Positions 5,936 through 10,105 of a stretch of 10,105 nt of DNA are shown piece by piece. Source of the DNA: Phycisphaerae bacterium (lineage in GTDB: Bacteria; Planctomycetota; Phycisphaerae; Phycisphaerales; SM1A02); assembly GCA_002591705.1 (NCBI GenBank), contig PAAB01000033.1:17410-27514 (forward strand), in the 5' to 3' direction. The notes beneath the pieces are model-generated. The model saw nothing but the letters and a program-made list of their open reading frames with translations, had not been told where the DNA came from and ran no database searches. The first letter of the stretch is position 1; each line of letters starts with the position of its first letter. The translations under genes were made by a program, and so were the position numbers.

Positions 5936-8038
5936 ATGCCAGCCGCATCAACCGGACATCTCAAGAAGGAAATCAGCCTCTTCAGCGCGTTTGCCCTCGG
6001 AACGGCGATCAGCAGCGGGTTCTTCCTGCTGCCGGGCATGGCCTTCAACCTCGCCGGTCCGGCGGTCATCATGGCCTACCTGATCGCCGGCCTCGTGATC
6101 ATTCCGCCGCTGCTGTGCAAGTCGGAACTGGCGACCGCCATGCCGCGTGCCGGCGGCGTCTACTTCTACCTCGATCGGAGCCTCGGCCCGATGGCCGGCA
6201 CCATCACCGGGATCGCGACCTGGATCTCGCTGACCCTGAAATCGTCGTTCGCCCTGGTCGGTTCGGGCTACTACATCGGCCTGTTCTTCGAGGACCCGCC
6301 GGTGATGACGATCGCGGTCGGATTGGCCGTGGTCTTCACCGTGCTCAACGTGCTGGGGACGGCCAAGGCGACCATCGTGCAGAACGTGCTGGTGGTGGGC
6401 GTGCTCGCGATCCTGACCCTCTTCGCCTGCGTCGGACTGCCCGAGATCCATCTCGATCACTTCAAGGACTTCGCGCCGCACGGAACCGGATCGATCGTCT
6501 CCATCATCGGCGTGGTGATGATCTCCTACATGGGGGTCTCCAAGCTGGCCAGCGTCGCCGAGGAGTTCCGAAATCCCGAACGCGACATCCCGATGGGGAT
6601 CTTCCTGTCCCTGGGCGTGGCGATGGTGACCTACATCGTCGGCCTGGTGATCATGATCGGCGTGATGCCGGCCGACGAGTTGGCGAACACCTACACGCCC
6701 GCCGCCGACGCCGCCGCCATCATCATGGGCCCCACCGGTCGCGTGGTGCTTTCGGTCGCGGCGGTCGCCGCCTTCATCTCCGTAGCCAATGCCGGCATTC
6801 TCAGTGCCTCCCGCTACCCGCTGGCCATGGCGAGGGACCTCCTGATTCCGGTGGTGTTCCGTCGTCTGGGGCGGTTCAACACCCCGCTCATGGCCATTCT
6901 CCTGACCGGCGGCATGGTCGTGCTCCAGGTGGTGCTGATGGATCCCCTGGTCATCGCCAAATACGCGGGCACGACGAAGATGGTGCTCTTCGGCCTTCTC
7001 TGCGTCGCGGTCATCGTGATGCGTGAAAGCGGGATCCATTCCTACGATCCCGGCTTCCGGACCCCCCTGTACCCCTGGATCCCGCTGCTGGGGTTCTTCC
7101 TCAGCATCGCCGTGATCGGCTTCCTCAAGTGGGAGGCCACGGTGTTCGCCATCGGCATGGTGGCGCTGGGCATCATCTGGTTCTTCTGGTACGCACGGGC
7201 CCGGGTGCGACGGTACGGGGCGATCCACCACGTCTTCGCCCGACTGGGCAAGAACCGGTTCGATCCCCTGGACATCGAGCTTCGGGAGATCATCAAGGAG
7301 AAGGGTCTTCGCAAGGCGGATCCGTTCGACAGGATCCTCGCCTCCGCACCGGTCATCGACGCGACGCACGATGCGACCTTCGAATCGATCACCCGCCAGG
7401 CGGCGGAGCAGCTCTCCCGGTCGACCGGTCTCGATGCGGACATGATCGCGAGGGAGTTCATGCAGGGCACCCGCATCGGCGCGACGCCGGTGAGCGCCGA
7501 ACTCGCCCTGCCCCATCTGCGTCATCGGGACATCGAGGAACCGTGCATGGTGCTGGCCCGCATCCGCAACGGCCTGGTGATTGAGTTCGATCAGGATGCC
7601 ACCAGCCGTTCCTCCGAGACGGTCGAGGCGGTCTTCTACCTCGTGAGCCCCGACGACGATCCCGCCCTGCATCTCCGCCTGCTGGCCAAGCTGGCCGGCA
7701 GCGTAGAGGAGGAGGGCTTCATGCAGCAATGGATGGAGGCGGACACGCCGGCCGAGATACGCGACATCCTGCTCCGAACAGATCGCTCCATGTCGCTGGA
7801 ATTGCACCACGACAGTCCGGGCCGCGAGTTCATCACCCGTGCCGTGCACGAACTCGATCTGCCCAGCGGCTGCCTGGTCGCGGTCATCCACCGGGGACCG
7901 CAGACCATCATCCCCAGCGGCGATACCGTCCTTGATCACGGTGATGCCGTGACGATCATCGGTGAACCCGACGGCATTCATGCACTGCGCCAGCGACTCG
8001 AATCGGAGAGTCGCGATGAAATCCTCGACGACGACTGA
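5936..8038 (+). CDS. APC-family amino acid permease fused to PTS EIIA-like and TrkA-C domains
   Basis: This is a 700-residue membrane protein. Residues about 10-420 form an APC (amino acid-polyamine-organocation) transporter with about 12 hydrophobic helices. The first helix region FALGTAISSGFFLLPG matches the glycine-rich substrate-binding turn of the family, and EEFRNPERDIPMGI (209-222) is the typical loop. A cytoplasmic linker (421-475) follows. Residues about 476-615 resemble a fructose/mannitol-type PTS EIIA domain (REFMQGTRIGATP; ALPHLRHRDIEEP; HLRLLAKLAGSVEEEGFMQQ), with His527 in LPHLRH at the phosphorylated position. Residues about 628-690 match TrkA-C/RCK-C (FITRAVHELDLPSGCLVAVI; IPSGDTVLDHGDAVTIIG), a ligand-binding gate-control domain. 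The protein probably imports or exchanges an amino acid or amine under control of phosphate state and a small ligand, which is inference. It is divergent from paaN. The next gene begins soon after the TGA and in the same frame. The substrate cannot be told. Confidence 0.9.
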   Translation: MPAASTGHLKKEISLFSAFALGTAISSGFFLLPGMAFNLAGPAVIMAYLIAGLVIIPPLLCKSELATAMPRAGGVYFYLDRSLGPMAGTITGIATWISLTLKSSFALVGSGYYIGLFFEDPPVMTIAVGLAVVFTVLNVLGTAKATIVQNVLVVGVLAILTLFACVGLPEIHLDHFKDFAPHGTGSIVSIIGVVMISYMGVSKLASVAEEFRNPERDIPMGIFLSLGVAMVTYIVGLVIMIGVMPADELANTYTPAADAAAIIMGPTGRVVLSVAAVAAFISVANAGILSASRYPLAMARDLLIPVVFRRLGRFNTPLMAILLTGGMVVLQVVLMDPLVIAKYAGTTKMVLFGLLCVAVIVMRESGIHSYDPGFRTPLYPWIPLLGFFLSIAVIGFLKWEATVFAIGMVALGIIWFFWYARARVRRYGAIHHVFARLGKNRFDPLDIELREIIKEKGLRKADPFDRILASAPVIDATHDATFESITRQAAEQLSRSTGLDADMIAREFMQGTRIGATPVSAELALPHLRHRDIEEPCMVLARIRNGLVIEFDQDATSRSSETVEAVFYLVSPDDDPALHLRLLAKLAGSVEEEGFMQQWMEADTPAEIRDILLRTDRSMSLELHHDSPGREFITRAVHELDLPSGCLVAVIHRGPQTIIPSGDTVLDHGDAVTIIGEPDGIHALRQRLESESRDEILDDD

Positions 8039-8170
8039 GTACCGAACATAACCGACACCTCCCCAGATGCCCTTCCCGCCAATGAACTCGATGTCCCGAC
8101 CCGGGCCCATCGATCGTCCTGGGGCATCGTCATCGACGGCTGCCTGCTGATTCTTCTCGCGGCCATCCTC
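8039..8170 (+). other. In-frame extension of the DUF308 gene with no normal start codon
   Basis: The frame of the downstream membrane protein is open from directly after the permease TGA at 8036-8038. It encodes a Pro/Asp-rich lead (DTSPDALPANELDVPTRAH) and then the strongly hydrophobic SSWGIVIDGCLLILLAAILV, which looks like the missing first helix of an HdeD-type protein. No ATG, GTG or TTG occurs in this frame here. The only near-start is ATA at 8048, 9 bases after the permease stop. ATGs at 8067, 8082 and 8091 are in another frame that stops at 8148-8150. The real gene probably begins in this stretch. Confidence 0.6.
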
Positions 8171-8638
8171 GTGTTCAATGCACGCGACGGTGAACGCATG
8201 TTCATCTCCTTCGTCGGCATCATGAGCATCCTCGGCGGCGTGATCCTGGGGGTCCGACTGGCCATGGCCTCCCGTCTGAACCTGCACGTCGTGTACTGGG
8301 TCGTGACCGCGACTCCGATCGCCGTCGGACTGGTCCTGCTGATCTGGCCGGAGAAGTCCCTGCAGATGATGATCTACGCGGTCGCGATCACGCTGCTCGT
8401 CCGCGGCATCGTCGAATGCACCCTGGCGTTCTCCAACAAGGAACGGGCGGGGTGGGAACTGCTGGCGATCCACGGACTCGTCGGCATCGCCCTGGGCATC
8501 GTCTTCTTTGCCCTGCCGAACTTCGCCCCGGTGGTGCTTATTCTCTTCCTGGGCGTGGATCTCGTCGTCCGCGGTTCATTGCAGGTCAGTCTGACCGCCA
8601 GAATCAGAAAGAAGATGGACCATTCGGGCTTGGCCTGA
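8171..8638 (+). CDS. HdeD/DUF308-like multi-helix membrane protein
   Basis: From the first normal start codon (GTG 8171) this is 155 residues with five hydrophobic helices at about 11-31, 39-59, 65-87, 96-116 and 119-141. The ending PVVLILFLGVDLVVRGSLQV and the repeated Gly-rich helix pairs resemble HdeD/DUF308 proteins. These are six-helix inner-membrane proteins named for an acid-resistance member of E. coli; their molecular activity is poorly known. The sixth, N-terminal helix is encoded just upstream in the same frame (8117-8173), so GTG 8171 is likely too short and cuts through the end of helix one. I see no Shine-Dalgarno before 8171. It follows the permease on the same strand and is probably in its operon. 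The C-terminus is basic (TARIRKKM), fitting the cytoplasmic side. Confidence 0.72.
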   Translation: MFNARDGERMFISFVGIMSILGGVILGVRLAMASRLNLHVVYWVVTATPIAVGLVLLIWPEKSLQMMIYAVAITLLVRGIVECTLAFSNKERAGWELLAIHGLVGIALGIVFFALPNFAPVVLILFLGVDLVVRGSLQVSLTARIRKKMDHSGLA

Positions 8639-8640
8639 AC

Positions 8641-8672
8641 CGCGTCACGGTCACCATCCATCGGATGACGCG
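8641..8672. terminator. Weak hairpin between convergent genes, possible terminator
   Basis: CGCGTCA (8641-8647) is complementary to TGACGCG (8666-8672). An inner TCC/GGA pairing (8657-8659 with 8663-8665) stacks on it, leaving a 9-base bulge. It begins 3 bases after the DUF308 stop and lies in the 76-bp gap before the convergent TPR gene. No T-run follows on either strand, so terminator function is uncertain. Confidence 0.3.
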
Positions 8673-8714
8673 AGACTCCACGTGTGAGCCAACACCACAC
8701 TGGACCGCAGCGTC

Positions 8715-10019
8715 TCAGGTGGGGTAGATCTCGCCGATGACCTGCTCGGCCAGCGGCGACTTCCGATCCTCGAGGTACTTGAGCTCGGCCATCGCCGCAT
8801 CGCGGCGTCCGGCGGCAAGGTGGGTGCGAAGGATGCGGACGTGGATTCCGTCATCATTCGGTGCGTAGCCGGCGGCTTTTTCAAAGCATTCCACGGCCTC
8901 GTCGAACCGGTGATGACGGGCGTGGATGGAGCCCAGGGCAATCAGCGCCTTGGGAAGGGCCGGACGAAGACGCAGTCCGTTCCGAATGGCCTCCACGGCC
9001 TCGCTGTCCCGTCCCACCCGCTCGTATTCGAGTCCGATGCTGACATGGACCTTGGCGTACTCCGGATTGCACTGCAGGGCGGTCCGGAACGACTGCATGG
9101 CGTCCTCGTGGCGCTGGGCGTGGGCATGAATGAGTCCGATGTTGTGCCAGGCCTTCTCCGGATAGAAGTTCGCCGCCACGGCCGCCTTGAAGGCCTCCAT
9201 GGCCTTAAACTCGTTCCGCTTGCACCGCCAGGCGAGTCCCAGCAAGATCCAGACCTTCTTCATTTCCGGATCCCGCTCGAGGGCACGCTCGAACGCGGCG
9301 ACCGCATCGTCGTGACGCCCCTGTCGACTGTAGACCAGGCCGAGATTCAAATAGGCCTTCGCGTACTCGGGCCGACTCTGGATCGCGTTCTCGAACGAGG
9401 TCACCGCCCCTTCGATGTCACCGATTGCTTCGCACGAGATGCCCATGTTTAGCCAGGCGTGAAACAGATTCGGGCGGTGCGTGATCGCCTGCCGGTACGA
9501 CTCGATGGCCCCGATGAAGTCCTGCATGGCCATGTGGGCGTTGCCGAGGTTGTAATGCGTCAGAGGATTGTCGGGCCGAAGGATTGCCGCACGCTCCCCC
9601 GCTTCCAACGCCTCGGCAGGATGACCAAGATCCATGTACACGCAGGCGAGACCGGCGAAGGCCTGCTCGCTTTGGGGATCGAGCTCGATGGCCAGCGTGT
9701 AGGCGGCGATGGCCTCCTCGTACGCCTCCAGCTTGTCGTGACAGAAGCCCATGTTCGCCAGGGCGATCACCGTCTGCGAATTGCGACGAAGCGGATCCAG
9801 ATCGAGTCCCTTACGGATGTACCCAATGGCGGTGTCCCATTCCCGGCGTCGGATGCACTCGATTCCCCGTGCGTAGCAGTCGGTGATCGTGGGCACGTCG
9901 AGCGACGGACGGAACTCACCGGTCTCGTCGGTTAGGGGCCCCAGGGCGTCCATGGCGAACAACGCATCGGTATCGTCGGGTTTGCGGGCGGCGTTGGATT
10001 CCCTGGAATGTTCGTCCAT
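8715..10019 (-). CDS. Tetratricopeptide repeat (TPR) protein
   Basis: This is a 434-residue protein made almost wholly of TPR units. After a charged, likely flexible N-terminus (1-42), about ten 34-residue repeats run in phase from near 45 to 388. Examples are AFAGLACVYMDLGHPAEALE, HYNLGNAHMAMQDFIGAIES, AYLNLGLVYSRQGRHDDAVA and ALIALGSIHARHHRFDEAVE. A partial repeat and a short end (SPLAEQVIGEIYPT) follow. TPR arrays form superhelical scaffolds for protein-protein contact. No catalytic domain, signal peptide or membrane helix is visible, so it is probably a cytoplasmic adaptor with unknown partners. The start ATG has GGAGGT 3 bases upstream (a short spacing) and a promoter candidate just before it. 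It converges on the DUF308 gene. Nothing in the window shows a functional link to the neighbours. Confidence 0.9.
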   Translation of the reverse strand: MDEHSRESNAARKPDDTDALFAMDALGPLTDETGEFRPSLDVPTITDCYARGIECIRRREWDTAIGYIRKGLDLDPLRRNSQTVIALANMGFCHDKLEAYEEAIAAYTLAIELDPQSEQAFAGLACVYMDLGHPAEALEAGERAAILRPDNPLTHYNLGNAHMAMQDFIGAIESYRQAITHRPNLFHAWLNMGISCEAIGDIEGAVTSFENAIQSRPEYAKAYLNLGLVYSRQGRHDDAVAAFERALERDPEMKKVWILLGLAWRCKRNEFKAMEAFKAAVAANFYPEKAWHNIGLIHAHAQRHEDAMQSFRTALQCNPEYAKVHVSIGLEYERVGRDSEAVEAIRNGLRLRPALPKALIALGSIHARHHRFDEAVECFEKAAGYAPNDDGIHVRILRTHLAAGRRDAAMAELKYLEDRKSPLAEQVIGEIYPT

Positions 10020-10037
10020 CAGACCTCCAGGGCAACG

Positions 10038-10066
10038 ATGGTAGAACCAGCCTTCACCAGCCTCAA
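10038..10066 (-). promoter_or_regulatory. Promoter candidate for the TPR gene
   Basis: On the minus strand, TTGAGG (10066-10061) and TACCAT (10043-10038) are separated by exactly 17 bases, and each matches the sigma-70 consensus at four of six positions. A start site near 10031 would give a leader of about 12 bases that contains the GGAGGT (10028-10023) before the ATG at 10019. The remaining bases to the window's right edge show no gene. Confidence 0.5.
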
Positions 10067-10105
10067 CCCCGCGTGGTGCCCGCGAGAAATCCTTTCGTGA
10101 ATCCG

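Noticed and set aside
5817..5951. Longer N-terminus for paaN starting at the ATG at 5951
   Set aside because: The extra 45 residues do not resemble PaaN and would overlap the permease start. The GTG at 5816 has a well-placed AGGAGG.
4245..6083. Plus-strand open frame of 612 codons opposite paaN
   Set aside because: It has no recognisable motifs and an Arg/Gly/His-rich composition. paaN on the other strand has catalytic residues and full family length.
8067..8150. ATG starts at 8067, 8082 and 8091 as the beginning of the DUF308 gene
   Set aside because: They are in a different frame that ends at a TGA at 8148-8150 and would need a frameshift. The frame matching the family is open without them.
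5948..8473. Very long minus-strand open frame (841 codons) opposite the permease and DUF308 genes
   Set aside because: Its translation is dominated by His, Asp, Gly and Gln without any domain pattern. It is the mirror of well-supported genes in GC-rich DNA.
8715..10019. TPR region considered as an O-GlcNAc transferase-like or sulfotransferase fusion
   Set aside because: The reading frame ends soon after the last repeat and contains no catalytic domain.

Overview
This is about 10.1 kb of GC-rich, densely packed bacterial chromosome. It holds eight protein genes, one of them cut by the left edge. I see no tRNA, rRNA, CRISPR array, insertion sequence or phage gene. The mix of genes suggests a member of the Planctomycetota, perhaps Phycisphaerae: 2-oxoacid dehydrogenase subunits beside a TlpA-type thioredoxin, an amino acid permease with a regulatory tail, a PaaN/PaaY pair and a long TPR protein. 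That placement is an inference from gene style, since the window contains no phylogenetic marker.

Left block (1-3525, + strand). The 3' end of a dihydrolipoamide acyltransferase (E2) gene comes first. It is followed by an exported TlpA-like thioredoxin with a helical C-terminal extension, which ends at a strong intrinsic terminator (1754-1786). A short gap then leads to a dihydrolipoamide dehydrogenase (E3)-like flavoprotein whose start has no Shine-Dalgarno sequence and may be leaderless. The E3-like gene overlaps a small two-helix membrane protein by ATGA. E2 and E3 point to a 2-oxoacid dehydrogenase locus whose E1 genes would lie to the left, although the E3 here is short and has an altered NAD-binding motif.

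Middle block (3526-5816, - strand). paaN (aldehyde dehydrogenase) and paaY (hexapeptide-repeat thioesterase/gamma-carbonic anhydrase-like) overlap by one base as TGATG. No other phenylacetate genes are in the window. The paaY stop abuts the stop of the convergent membrane-protein gene in a shared TGATCA.

Right block. A 120-bp divergent region carries an inverted repeat whose arms include a TACAAT hexamer on each strand. It separates paaN from a 700-residue APC-type permease fused to a PTS EIIA-like domain and a TrkA-C domain. Downstream is an HdeD/DUF308-like membrane protein whose first helix is encoded upstream of any normal start codon. The last gene (8715-10019, - strand) is an almost pure TPR protein with a promoter candidate and a ribosome binding site.

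I found no clearly new multi-gene system. The points most worth a second look are the permease-EIIA-TrkA-C fusion, the missing start of the DUF308 gene, the isolated coupled paaN-paaY pair, and the shortened E3 with its probable leaderless start.
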